Origin: Nitrospira sp. MA-1
Lineage (GTDB): Bacteria; Nitrospirota; Nitrospiria; Nitrospirales; UBA8639
Length of the DNA stretch: 64,000 nucleotides
Assembly: GCA_032139905.1 (NCBI GenBank)
Contig: JAQJDB010000005.1
Location: 541,001 to 605,000 of the forward strand
Direction of reading: 5' to 3'
The notes beneath the pieces were generated by a model. The model worked only from the letters and a program-made list of their open reading frames with translations. It did no database searches and was not told the origin of the DNA. The position numbers and the translations under genes are program-made. Below are positions 51,276-59,397 of the stretch, in pieces. Within the stretch, counting starts at the first letter, position 1; each line of letters begins with the position of its first letter.

Positions 51276-51956
51276 ATGAAGGTTGCCCTCTGCCTCCAAC
51301 ATGTCTTGTTTGAAGGCCCTGGCGTTTTTCGTCGGGCTCTAGAAACTCGTGGGTATGCGGTCAGAAATGTTGTCGTGCCCGCTGAGGGTTTGCCTGCAGG
51401 CCCATGGGACTTTCTCCTCATTATGGGGGGACCGATGTCCGTTAATGATGGTGATGCGTGGATCGAGGCCGAACTCAAATTTGTGATGACGGCTCTCGCG
51501 AAAGGTATTCCTGTCCTGGGGATTTGTTTTGGAGCTCAGTTGCTGGCGAAAGCGTTGGGTGGTTCGGTGACACCGGGGCCGAAGTTTGAACTTGGCATGA
51601 GTGCCGTGTCCCTTTCCGACCTGGGAAAAGTCGATCCTATCCTGAGTGCCATGCCCCAGGACTTTCTCGTGTTTCAATGGCATGGAGAAGGGATCACGCT
51701 TCCGCCTGGAAGCGTGCATCTGGTGACTTCTGCTGATTTTCCAGTTCAGGCATTCCGGATGGCGGATCGAACATATGGCCTCCTGTTTCATCTGGAATTA
51801 GAGGAATCGGGCATAGAGGCCTTGTGCCGGGAATGTCCTCAAGATGTTCAGCGAGGTGGGATGACACCGGAGTCAATTCAAGCCCCGTCGCGACCCCACC
51901 TACCCAGGCTCCATCAATTGGCTGATCGCTTCATTGAACATTTGATTCAGGCATGA
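51276..51956 (+). CDS. Class I glutamine amidotransferase-like protein
   Basis: A 226-residue stand-alone GATase1 domain, similar to GMP-synthase-like amidotransferases. Nucleophile Cys is in VLGICFGAQLLAKALGG; the oxyanion strand is FLLIMGGPMSVND; the catalytic His-Glu pair lies in YGLLFHLELEESG. The substrate partner domain is absent, so it acts alone (for example as a gamma-glutamyl hydrolase/transferase) or with an unlinked partner. Gap to the methyltransferase is 141 bases. ATG at 51276 gives usual length. Confidence 0.87.
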   Translation: MKVALCLQHVLFEGPGVFRRALETRGYAVRNVVVPAEGLPAGPWDFLLIMGGPMSVNDGDAWIEAELKFVMTALAKGIPVLGICFGAQLLAKALGGSVTPGPKFELGMSAVSLSDLGKVDPILSAMPQDFLVFQWHGEGITLPPGSVHLVTSADFPVQAFRMADRTYGLLFHLELEESGIEALCRECPQDVQRGGMTPESIQAPSRPHLPRLHQLADRFIEHLIQA

Positions 51957-52091
51957 TGACACCTCCTTCTTGATTCATTTTCCCATTTCCCGTTTCGAAA
52001 GCATTTTTTCCTGGGCGGTACCGGAACGGGTTACATATTTGGTACCGTAGCAGGTTCATATTCACCGGTTTTTGATAAGGAGTACGAATTC

Positions 52092-53267
52092 ATGGCTGAG
52101 TTTCCTATTCAATATGCAGAGCGGATCCGCACCTTACCCCCCTATTTATTCGCTGCCATCGATGACATGAAGCGTAAGGCCATCGAGCGGGGGATGGATA
52201 TCATCAATTTGGGTATTGGCGATCCTGATTTGCCCACACCAGAACCGATCATTGAATCGTTACGACGTGCGGCGGGAAATCCCAAACATCATCAGTACCC
52301 GTCGTATGATGGCATGTTGTCATTTCGGACTGCGGTGGCCGATTGGTATCAACGTCGGTTTGGCGTGACCCTGGACCCCAAAACAGAAGTGGTGACATTG
52401 ATCGGGTCAAAAGAAGGCATCGGCCATGTTCCGTTGGCCTTTGTCGACCCGGGAGATATTGTGTTGGTTCCGAGCCCGGGATATCCGGTATACCCGGTCG
52501 CAACCAGCTTTGCCGGGGGGATTTCCTACACCATGCCTTTGACAAAAGAGAATGGGTTTTTGCCGGATCTATCTGCCATTCCCAGGGATATTGCCCAAAA
52601 AGCCAAAATGATGTTTCTCAACTCCCCGAATAATCCTACGTCGGTGGTGGCGAGCAAGGAATTTTTCAAAAAGGTCGTGGATTTTGCGCGTGAGCATCAG
52701 ATCATTGTCTGTCATGACGCCGCCTATTCCGAAATTTATTATGACGGCAACCGGCCTGCGAGCTTTATGGAGGCAGCGGGTGCAAAAGACGTGGGGGTGG
52801 AATTCCACTCGCTGTCAAAGACGTACAATATGACCGGATGGCGCATCGGATTCGCCGTTGGGCGAAAAGAAGTCATCGCGGGTTTGGGGAAGGTCAAAAC
52901 CAACATTGATTCAGGCGTGTTTCAAGCGATCCAGGAGGCAGGCATTACCGCGTTGCAACTGGATGGTTCAGTGACAGAAGGCTTGCGAACGATTTATCAA
53001 GAACGGCGGGATGTTCTGGTGCCCGGCTTGAAAGCCATGGGATTGGAGCTGGATTCGCCTCCGGCGGCGTTTTATGTTTGGATCGGTGTGCCGAAGGGAT
53101 TCACCTCGGCGTCTTTCACGGCCCATCTCATTGAGAAAGCCGGAATTGTGACCACGCCCGGCAATGGATTTGGCGATCCGGGAGAAGGGTATATCCGAAT
53201 GACGGTCACGACCACAAAAGATAAATTGGCCGAAGCGGTGGAACGCATGAAAAAGATTGGCTGGTAG
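52092..53267 (+). CDS. dapL: LL-diaminopimelate aminotransferase
   Basis: A 391-residue fold-type I PLP enzyme making LL-diaminopimelate from tetrahydrodipicolinate in one step. [40 protein letters not shown], the NSPNNPTS loop, [12 protein letters not shown], and [20 protein letters not shown] (PLP-binding Lys in LSKTYN) match the DapL family. The family is found in Nitrospirota, Chlamydiae, cyanobacteria and plants. AAGGAGT lies nine to ten bases upstream of the ATG. It is followed 37 bases later by folK and panC, forming a biosynthetic run. Confidence 0.9.
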   Translation: MAEFPIQYAERIRTLPPYLFAAIDDMKRKAIERGMDIINLGIGDPDLPTPEPIIESLRRAAGNPKHHQYPSYDGMLSFRTAVADWYQRRFGVTLDPKTEVVTLIGSKEGIGHVPLAFVDPGDIVLVPSPGYPVYPVATSFAGGISYTMPLTKENGFLPDLSAIPRDIAQKAKMMFLNSPNNPTSVVASKEFFKKVVDFAREHQIIVCHDAAYSEIYYDGNRPASFMEAAGAKDVGVEFHSLSKTYNMTGWRIGFAVGRKEVIAGLGKVKTNIDSGVFQAIQEAGITALQLDGSVTEGLRTIYQERRDVLVPGLKAMGLELDSPPAAFYVWIGVPKGFTSASFTAHLIEKAGIVTTPGNGFGDPGEGYIRMTVTTTKDKLAEAVERMKKIGW

Positions 53268-53304
53268 GTCCTTATTCATTTCGGCTAATCTGGTAAACAT
53301 CGAA

Positions 53305-53862
53305 ATGGCTCAAGAAATTGTGTATATCGGTTTTGGTTCCAACGTCGGAGATCGTCAGGAGTTATGCGATCGGGCTGTGGCGTTGATGAACCTGCTCCCT
53401 CGTTCTTGTGTCACAGGCGTGTCTTCATATTATGAATCTGAACCGATCGATCCCCAGGGAATCCTGGGACCTACCTGGTTTTATAATGGCGTGGTGCGGT
53501 TGGAAACTGGTCTCAGTCCCCAACGACTTCTGGGCATCCTCCAAGAAACCGAACGAGCGTTGGGCCGTGATGGAGATAACCGTTGCGGCCCCCGCACAAT
53601 GGATTTTGATATTATCTTTTTTGGCCAACATGTGATCGAACAACCAGGACTCATTATCCCTCATCCGCGTCTGCATCAGCGACGATTTGTCTTGGAACCG
53701 CTTGTGGAATTAGATCCTGATTGGAATCATCCCTCCTTTCGCCGTTCGGTGAAAGAGTTGTTGTCGTCGCTTGAAGATACCAGTAGGGTCAACAAGCTGG
53801 ATGTTATCCCCGGGGCGAAGTACGGCTCCCGACCAGCCTGCTCGTCTGGGCCTTCAGCCTGA
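53305..53862 (+). CDS. folK: 2-amino-4-hydroxy-6-hydroxymethyldihydropteridine pyrophosphokinase (HPPK)
   Basis: A 185-residue folate-pathway enzyme transferring pyrophosphate from ATP to the pterin. Motifs: VYIGFGSNVGDRQELCDRAV, SSYYESEPIDPQG, WFYNGVVRLETGL, RCGPRTMDFDIIFF (metal-binding Asp pair) and LIIPHPRLHQRRFVLEPLVE. The start at 53305 removes an unsupported upstream extension. A C-terminal tail of about 30 residues follows the domain. The next gene, panC, starts three bases after the stop. Confidence 0.93.
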   Translation: MAQEIVYIGFGSNVGDRQELCDRAVALMNLLPRSCVTGVSSYYESEPIDPQGILGPTWFYNGVVRLETGLSPQRLLGILQETERALGRDGDNRCGPRTMDFDIIFFGQHVIEQPGLIIPHPRLHQRRFVLEPLVELDPDWNHPSFRRSVKELLSSLEDTSRVNKLDVIPGAKYGSRPACSSGPSA

Positions 53863-53865
53863 TCC

Positions 53866-54717
53866 ATGCGAGTCTTCCACTCTGTTCGAAATCTCCATAG
53901 CTGGAGAACCAAGCAGGAATTGTTGGAAGGTCCGATTGGGTTTGTCCCGACGATGGGCGCCTTGCATGATGGACACCTGTCGTTAATGCAACGTGCGCGA
54001 AAGCAATGTCGGACCGTCGTCGTCAGTGTCTTTGTGAATCCGCTCCAGTTTGGTGAAACTGAAGATTTGGGCCGCTATCCGCGGAGTTTTCGCGCCGACC
54101 GGCGCTTGTGCCGGGAGGCTGGTGTGGATCTCCTCTTTGCTCCTCCTCCGGAAGAATTCTATCCAGCAAATTTCCAAACCACCGTCACGGTAAATCGTCT
54201 GACGCGACGCTGGGAGGGGGAAGCACGACCCACCCACTTTCAAGGGGTCACGACGGTGGTGACGAAGTTATTCGGTCTGGTCCGTCCTCATCTCGTGTAC
54301 TTCGGACAAAAGGATTATCAACAATGCCTGGTGGTGAACCAGCTCATTCAGGATCTCAACTGGGATATGCGAATGATCCGTTGTCCAACGGTGCGGGAAT
54401 ACGATGGTCTAGCTGTCAGTTCCCGCAATCGATTTCTTTCAGCCCATCAACGCGTGCAAGCCGGGCTTTTGTCGAAGGCGTTACGGCAAGGGAGCGATGT
54501 CATTAGGACCGGATTCCGGAATGTTCGGACCATACAATCCCGAATGGAAAAGATTTTGGGGAGCGATCCCGATGTACATCTGGATTATCTGGCAATTTGT
54601 GATTCCAGGGATTTGGAGCCACTCACTCAGGTGCGTGGGACGGTGGTGATCTTAGGAGCCGTCAGATTGGGGAAGATTCGATTGATAGATAATCTACTCG
54701 TCCGTTGTCCCCGATGA
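53866..54717 (+). CDS. panC: Pantothenate synthetase
   Basis: A 283-residue ligase joining pantoate and beta-alanine. The HIGH-like loop is GFVPTMGALHDGHLSLMQRA, followed by VVVSVFVNPLQFGETEDLGR, YFGQKDYQQCLVVNQLIQDL and the KMSKS-like SSRNRFLSAHQR. Full length. Start ATG at 53866, three bases after the folK stop, so coupled translation is likely; the next gene is convergent. A small palindrome, AGGTTAACCT (54720-54729), lies between the two stops. Confidence 0.93.
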   Translation: MRVFHSVRNLHSWRTKQELLEGPIGFVPTMGALHDGHLSLMQRARKQCRTVVVSVFVNPLQFGETEDLGRYPRSFRADRRLCREAGVDLLFAPPPEEFYPANFQTTVTVNRLTRRWEGEARPTHFQGVTTVVTKLFGLVRPHLVYFGQKDYQQCLVVNQLIQDLNWDMRMIRCPTVREYDGLAVSSRNRFLSAHQRVQAGLLSKALRQGSDVIRTGFRNVRTIQSRMEKILGSDPDVHLDYLAICDSRDLEPLTQVRGTVVILGAVRLGKIRLIDNLLVRCPR

Positions 54718-54722
54718 TAAGG

Positions 54723-55373
54723 TTAACCTGAAATAAGGTTGTTCGGGAGTTCGTTGGGATTGGGACCAGAGGGACCTACCGGGAAATATTCGGTTAAGAC
54801 CTCACCACAGTGGGTAATGGCCTGACACAACGACTCCACGGGATTTCCTTTGTGGAAGCCTTCTTGAATCAGGCTCAGCATCGTGTTCCAGGTCTCCGCG
54901 GGAATCCGTTCAAGAATGACGCGGTCTGTCAGGATCTCAATCCGGTGTTCGAGTAACGAAATAAGAATCAACACACCTGTGCCGAGTTCTGTCCGATGAA
55001 GCCCATGTTCCTCAAAAGCCTGATGGGCGCGAAGGTTCACTTTATAGCTCATTCGTTCGTTGGAGGTGAGCACCCGAATCACCGAGTCGAACGTTCCCAA
55101 CCAAAATCCAAGTCCATAGGAAGCAAACACCGCCAGAAGGAGCCACCCGGCATTGGTGGCATGCCATCCCCAAAACATCCATTCCCAATCCATGGTTAAC
55201 AGGGCACTCAGCACAAAAAAAGCACAACCTGCTCCTGCCCGATATTGCGTCTCACGGTATCGGGCTGAGCGTTGAATGATCATTGGCACGATTTCTCCAC
55301 GAGTATGGCGTTCAGCTTCCCGGATGCTTTGATGAATACGTTCATGATCCTGGTCTGAAAAAACCATCGTCAT
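54723..55373 (-). CDS. TPM-domain membrane protein
   Basis: A 216-residue protein with the TPM fold (about 7-115): FSDQDHERIHQSIREAERHT, then RGEIVPMIIQRSARYRETQY. Two hydrophobic stretches, GAGCAFFVLSALLTMDWEWM and AGWLLLAVFASYGLGFWLG, interrupt it and anchor it in the membrane. The rest, EEHGLHRTELGTGVLILISL and GNPVESLCQAITHCGEVLTE, is TPM-like. It starts immediately after the stop of the previous TPM gene (TAA then ATG). Third gene of a lemA-TPM-TPM operon, function unknown but conserved as a set. Confidence 0.8.
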   Translation of the reverse strand: MTMVFSDQDHERIHQSIREAERHTRGEIVPMIIQRSARYRETQYRAGAGCAFFVLSALLTMDWEWMFWGWHATNAGWLLLAVFASYGLGFWLGTFDSVIRVLTSNERMSYKVNLRAHQAFEEHGLHRTELGTGVLILISLLEHRIEILTDRVILERIPAETWNTMLSLIQEGFHKGNPVESLCQAITHCGEVLTEYFPVGPSGPNPNELPNNLISG

Positions 55374-56273
55374 TTACCAGCTTCCCGAGGCGCCGCCGCC
55401 TCCGAAACTCCCGCCGCCTCCCCCAAACCCACCTCCAAACCCTCCCGATCCGCCTATTGATCCCGATTGTCCGGGCCATCCCAAGTTGGATCCGTGTATA
55501 AATGGGTTTCGAGTCGATGGGCCTCCGACATTGTTGAACAAACCGACAAGAAGGGAGGTCACCACCCCCGCGAGAATACCCAACCAGATGGCCATGGGAA
55601 ATGCGACCAGAAACGACAGGACCATGCCAATCACGCTCCCATTCACACGTCGGCCAGAACCTAAAAATAAACCGGCCAACGTTCCCACTATGATGGCCAA
55701 GCCAAAAGTTTCCCAAAGCCCCATGTGCCCAGAATTCTCAATGGAGGAGGGAGTGTTGACATAGGTTCCTTCAATAGTGGCAAGAATGGCATGAGTACCG
55801 GACATGATCCCTCCGGAGAAGTCCCCCGATCGGAAACGGGGCACCACCTCATGGCGAATGATTCGCGAACTTTTGGCATCGGTCAATGTCCCTTCCAATC
55901 CATAGCCCACTTCGATGCGCACCTTTTTTTCTTGCACGGCAATCAGGAACAGGACGCCGTTGTCCGTGCCCTTTTTCCCAAGTGCCCAGGCCGTTGCCAC
56001 CTGATGAGAAAGCTCCTCCAGGGGATGGCCTTCCAAGGAGGCAAGCGTGAGGACCGCCACCTGGTTGGAGGTTTTGGATTCATGGGCAGCCAAAGCGGTA
56101 TTCAGGCTGGAAATGGCAGAAGGGGAAAGCAGCTGGGCCTGGTCTACGACCCGACCGGTGAGGGGCGGAATATCTAAGCACCAACCTGCCGAAGCCAGGA
56201 AGAAGGTACCGAGGAGTCCCAACCAGCCTAACCCGTGAAGGCTCAGCCCCGGTCTTGGCCTCATCATGTTCAT
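55374..56273 (-). CDS. YgcG-type TPM-domain protein with Gly-rich tail
   Basis: A 299-residue exported protein with signal peptide (LGWLGLLGTFFLASAGWCLD), TPM domain (about 32-160: PPLTGRVVDQAQLLSPSAIS, NQVAVLTLASLEGHPLEELS, LGKKGTDNGVLFLIAVQEKK, VRIEVGYGLEGTLTDAKSSR), two membrane helices, and a low-complexity tail with repeated FGGG/GGGG units ending GASGSW. The architecture is that of YgcG/BatB-neighbour proteins. Operon with LemA upstream (24 bases) and a second TPM gene at its stop. Confidence 0.85.
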   Translation of the reverse strand: MNMMRPRPGLSLHGLGWLGLLGTFFLASAGWCLDIPPLTGRVVDQAQLLSPSAISSLNTALAAHESKTSNQVAVLTLASLEGHPLEELSHQVATAWALGKKGTDNGVLFLIAVQEKKVRIEVGYGLEGTLTDAKSSRIIRHEVVPRFRSGDFSGGIMSGTHAILATIEGTYVNTPSSIENSGHMGLWETFGLAIIVGTLAGLFLGSGRRVNGSVIGMVLSFLVAFPMAIWLGILAGVVTSLLVGLFNNVGGPSTRNPFIHGSNLGWPGQSGSIGGSGGFGGGFGGGGGSFGGGGASGSW

Positions 56274-56297
56274 GTCGTCAGGTGCACCACTGCAGGG

Positions 56298-56894
56298 TTA
56301 GAATTTCACCTCGGGAGGCGTCGACACGGCCTTTTCATCAGCGACAGTAAAGTTTGGTTTCACCTCAAGTCCCAAGAGGTATTTGGCCGTCAGATTGGTC
56401 GGGAAAAATCGAACACCCTTATTGAATTCCGCGACCTTGTCGATGTAGCGCTTGCGGGCCACCGTGATGCGATTTTCCGTACCTTCCAGTTGGCTTTGGA
56501 GATCACGAAAATTTTCATTGGCTTTGAGGTCAGGATATTTCTCGACCACGACCATCAGCCTGGAAAGAGCAGAAGTCAGTCCCTGTTGAACCTCTTGGAA
56601 TTTCTGAAACAGTGTGGGATCTTTCAAGGCTTCCGGAGTGAGAGTTAGCCCCGCCACTTGGGAACGCGCTTGGGTCACCCCCTCCAGAGTGTCCTTTTCG
56701 TGGGCTGCATACCCTTTCACCGTCGCCACAAGATTCGGGATTAAATCCGCCCGGCGCTGGTATTGATTCAAGACCTCACTCCAGGCGGCATTGGTTTCTT
56801 CGTCCAGACCTTGGAGGTCGTTATAGCCGCATCCACTCAGGGATATAGTCAGCAGGAGCAATCCGAGCACAAGACGTTTACAAGAACTTTGCAT
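56298..56894 (-). CDS. LemA family protein
   Basis: A 198-residue membrane-anchored coiled-coil protein. The start at 56894 follows GAGGAGG. N-terminal signal/anchor with lipobox-like LSGCGYNDLQ, then the LemA core: VLNQYQRRADLIPNLVATVK, GYAAHEKDTLEGVTQARSQV, LMVVVEKYPDLKANENFRDL, GTENRITVARKRYIDKVAEF and FFPTNLTAKYLLGLEVKPNF. LemA and TPM/YgcG proteins are commonly encoded together; their joint role in envelope quality or signalling is not settled. First gene of the operon. Confidence 0.92.
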   Translation of the reverse strand: MQSSCKRLVLGLLLLTISLSGCGYNDLQGLDEETNAAWSEVLNQYQRRADLIPNLVATVKGYAAHEKDTLEGVTQARSQVAGLTLTPEALKDPTLFQKFQEVQQGLTSALSRLMVVVEKYPDLKANENFRDLQSQLEGTENRITVARKRYIDKVAEFNKGVRFFPTNLTAKYLLGLEVKPNFTVADEKAVSTPPEVKF

Positions 56895-57216
56895 TATCCA
56901 TTCCTCCTCTGCGAGATAAGCCGGCGGTCCACTCAACAGGGCGTCATTATCAGATAATCACCGATATCGTGAAAACAAGAAATAGACAAATGATCGAGGA
57001 GGTAGGTGGGAAAGTCGGAGATGATTGTTAATTGTGGCACCCTTAGCAAAAAAGAGCAAATCTAATGAGATACGATTCTTTTCAGAAATTAGTCAAAATT
57101 AGGTGAAGCCTCAGACAAAAGGAATAGGATAGGTCATTGAAAAAAATCTCATAGCAATTGACATTTTTCCCTTTTGCGATTTGGGAAAAGATCGGCTGGC
57201 AGCCGGGGCTTTTTGG

Positions 57217-57345
57217 CAAAAGACCCAAAACCATTGGCGCCCCGTTCGGCCTCATTCTAATGGGTGGACGCTGTTTTTGAAAGGACGGGCTAACTCGCGA
57301 TGCTCAGACAGTGCCCGTCGGTTTATTAGGGCGTCCACCCCATGG
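57217..57345. repeat. Nested inverted-repeat element (structured, probably dispersed)
   Basis: Outer arms GGGTGGACGC (57262-57271) and GCGTCCACCC (57331-57340) enclose inner arms GACGGGC (57284-57290) and GCCCGTC (57313-57319). The internal loops are U/A-rich and the apical loop is about 22 bases. A small hairpin with CTTTTTGGCAAAAG flanks it (about 57210-57223). The region looks like the intergenic, RNA-structured repeats seen in many copies in some genomes. No gene is supported in 56895-57375. Confidence 0.6.
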
Positions 57346-57375
57346 GTTTGGTCGGAAGGCGTCGGTTAGGATCGA

Positions 57376-57762
57376 TTAACCTTGGTTTTGAAGAGATTGG
57401 GCTTCTAAAATTTTATCAAGAGACGCCGGGGAGTAGGTTGGGGGTTTGACCCATTTGCCGTCTTCCCGTTTGTGGCCGCCGACTTTGCTCATGTTCGACC
57501 GATGGACTTCCTTGAAGACCGGCTCCATGTCAATGCCCAGGGACACGGCGGTGCCATAGACGACATACAGCAAATCAGCAAGCTCCTTCGCAATTGAGGG
57601 TAAGTCCTTTCCCTGCATGGCTTCCTGCAGTTCGTCGAATTCTTCCTGGATGAGACGTTTCCGAAGGAGTTGGGTTGGCTCATCGGGGATCGAGGGAGTG
57701 GGAGACACGTGGATCTCAAATTGCTTGTGGAATTCCTGGACCATGCGTTGCGCGTCGTTCAC
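57376..57762 (-). CDS. MazG-like nucleotide pyrophosphohydrolase
   Basis: A 128-residue all-alpha pyrophosphohydrolase of the MazG/PRA-PH superfamily. The metal-binding pattern is visible in LIQEEFDELQEAMQGKD and IAKELADLLYVVYGTAVSLG. The remainder, EVHRSNMSKVGGHKREDGKW, is shared with PRA-PH-like and integron-associated dNTP pyrophosphatases. Likely removes pyrophosphate from a (d)NTP or related nucleotide. It lies 56 bases downstream of the glycerate kinase gene on the same strand. Confidence 0.82.
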   Translation of the reverse strand: MNDAQRMVQEFHKQFEIHVSPTPSIPDEPTQLLRKRLIQEEFDELQEAMQGKDLPSIAKELADLLYVVYGTAVSLGIDMEPVFKEVHRSNMSKVGGHKREDGKWVKPPTYSPASLDKILEAQSLQNQG

Positions 57763-57818
57763 TGTTCTTGACCTCCTCTGGCTCTTTTTTAATGGAGCAA
57801 AAAATGAAAATCTTCAGA

Positions 57819-59186
57819 TTAATAGGCGACGATCAGATAAATGTCGTTTACGTTCGTGCCGGTTGGGCCGGTCATGATGTGACTGCGGATGTGCTGGAAG
57901 AAGGTATAGCTATCATGCTCTTGTAACGCTTGTTCAATGGAGAGGCCGTTCTTCTTGGCCCGCTGAACCGTCCTCCCATCGACTACGGCTCCGGCCGCAT
58001 CCGTTGGGCCATCGGTCCCGTCAGTTCCGAACCCTGCCACAAATACTTTACTGAGTCCAGCCAGTTCCTGGGCTGCGGCTAGGACGCATTCCTGTGCACG
58101 CCCACCCTGGCCTTTTCCGGTGACGGTGACGGTCGGTTCTCCTCCGGCGATGAAACAGGCAGGTCGGTGAACCGGGTTGCCGAATTCCACGAGGTCTCTG
58201 GCAAAACCGCCCAGGATGCTGCCGATCTCCTTTGCTTCCCCTTGCAGGGAGTAAGGAAGAATGAAAGGTTTGAGCCCTAATAGCTTGGCAGATTTGGCCA
58301 CCCCTTCGAGGGCCTGGCGATTGTTGGCAAGAATGATATGCCGATTTCGTAACGACTGTCTTCCGGTAGGTTTTCTGGGCGTCTGTTTATACTTGGTACA
58401 ACCTTGTTGTAAGTGGCGTTGCACGGATTCAGGCACTTTGCGCCAAATCGAATACTGTTGAAGAATGTCTATGGCATTCTGGAATGTGGAGGAATCGGTG
58501 ACCGTCGGGCCGGATCCAATGGTGGATAGGTCATCTCCTAAAACATCGGATATGATTAAGGTCAGGATCGTCGCCGGGGAGGCTTGGGCTAATTGCCCGC
58601 CCTTGATGGCAGACAAATGTTTTCGAACAATATTGATGTCATGAATCGTAGCTCCGCATCGTAAAAGCAACTGCGTGGTACGTCGTTTGGCAGCTAATGT
58701 GAGGCCGATTGATGGCGCACAGAGCAGGCTAGAAGCCCCACCGGAAAGTAGAACAATCAACAAGTCACGTCGAGAAAGTGAATGAGTCAGTGCCAGGAGC
58801 TGTTTCGTGGATTTTACTCCTCGTTCGTCCGGCATCGGATGTGCGGCTTCAAAAATGCCAACCTTGTCGCAAGGTACACCATATCCGTCAGGGACAATGA
58901 TGGTTCCACCTTCCAGCTTATCTCCTAGCACCTGCTCCAGAGCCATCGCCATCTGTGCAGAGGCTTTCCCAGCTCCGACGCAGATGATGCGATCATAGTG
59001 AGTCAGATCGTACTGAATATCTTGAACCTGAAGTCGGTTCTTGTGGAGATGGAGGGTATCTGCAATGGCTTGAGCAGGGTTGCACGCATTCAGTCCTGCA
59101 TTGAGGAGGGATTTCAAAATGCGTTTAGTGTCCGGACTGGAATGTTGGACGATGACGTGTGTGTTTTTAAGGTGTGGTAATGGCAT
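57819..59186 (-). CDS. Glycerate 2-kinase (GckA/TtuD, MOFRL family)
   Basis: A 455-residue glycerate kinase of the DUF4147/MOFRL type. The first domain has YDRIICVGAGKASAQMAMAL, GTIIVPDGYGVPCDK, FEAAHPMPDERGVKSTKQLL, LIVLLSGGASSLLCAPSIGL and TLIISDVLGDDLSTIGSGPT. The C-terminal MOFRL domain has CFIAGGEPTVTVTGKGQGGR and GTDGTDGPTDAAGAVVDGRT. The product feeds 2-phosphoglycerate into central metabolism; hydroxypyruvate reductase annotation is a legacy name for the same family. Start ATG at 59186. Confidence 0.92.
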   Translation of the reverse strand: MPLPHLKNTHVIVQHSSPDTKRILKSLLNAGLNACNPAQAIADTLHLHKNRLQVQDIQYDLTHYDRIICVGAGKASAQMAMALEQVLGDKLEGGTIIVPDGYGVPCDKVGIFEAAHPMPDERGVKSTKQLLALTHSLSRRDLLIVLLSGGASSLLCAPSIGLTLAAKRRTTQLLLRCGATIHDINIVRKHLSAIKGGQLAQASPATILTLIISDVLGDDLSTIGSGPTVTDSSTFQNAIDILQQYSIWRKVPESVQRHLQQGCTKYKQTPRKPTGRQSLRNRHIILANNRQALEGVAKSAKLLGLKPFILPYSLQGEAKEIGSILGGFARDLVEFGNPVHRPACFIAGGEPTVTVTGKGQGGRAQECVLAAAQELAGLSKVFVAGFGTDGTDGPTDAAGAVVDGRTVQRAKKNGLSIEQALQEHDSYTFFQHIRSHIMTGPTGTNVNDIYLIVAY

Positions 59187-59397
59187 CTGGATGATTGCTC
59201 AAGACATGATGGTAAGGAGAGTAAATGATTTTTCGAATAAAATTGTCTGCAATGTACCATATTATCAATCGAAATGAGTCTGAGAAATATAAGGTGAGTT
59301 TCTGTCACCCTCGTTAGTCAGTACAGGGAGTTCTCGAGAAGAGATAGAGGCCGGAGGGTCTTTCACCGAGTGTATGAAGATGGGGACCGGGACACAA

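Noticed and set aside
57181-57369. 62-codon frame in the MazG/LemA gap
   Set aside because: It runs through the nested inverted-repeat element and its sequence reflects that structure, not a protein.
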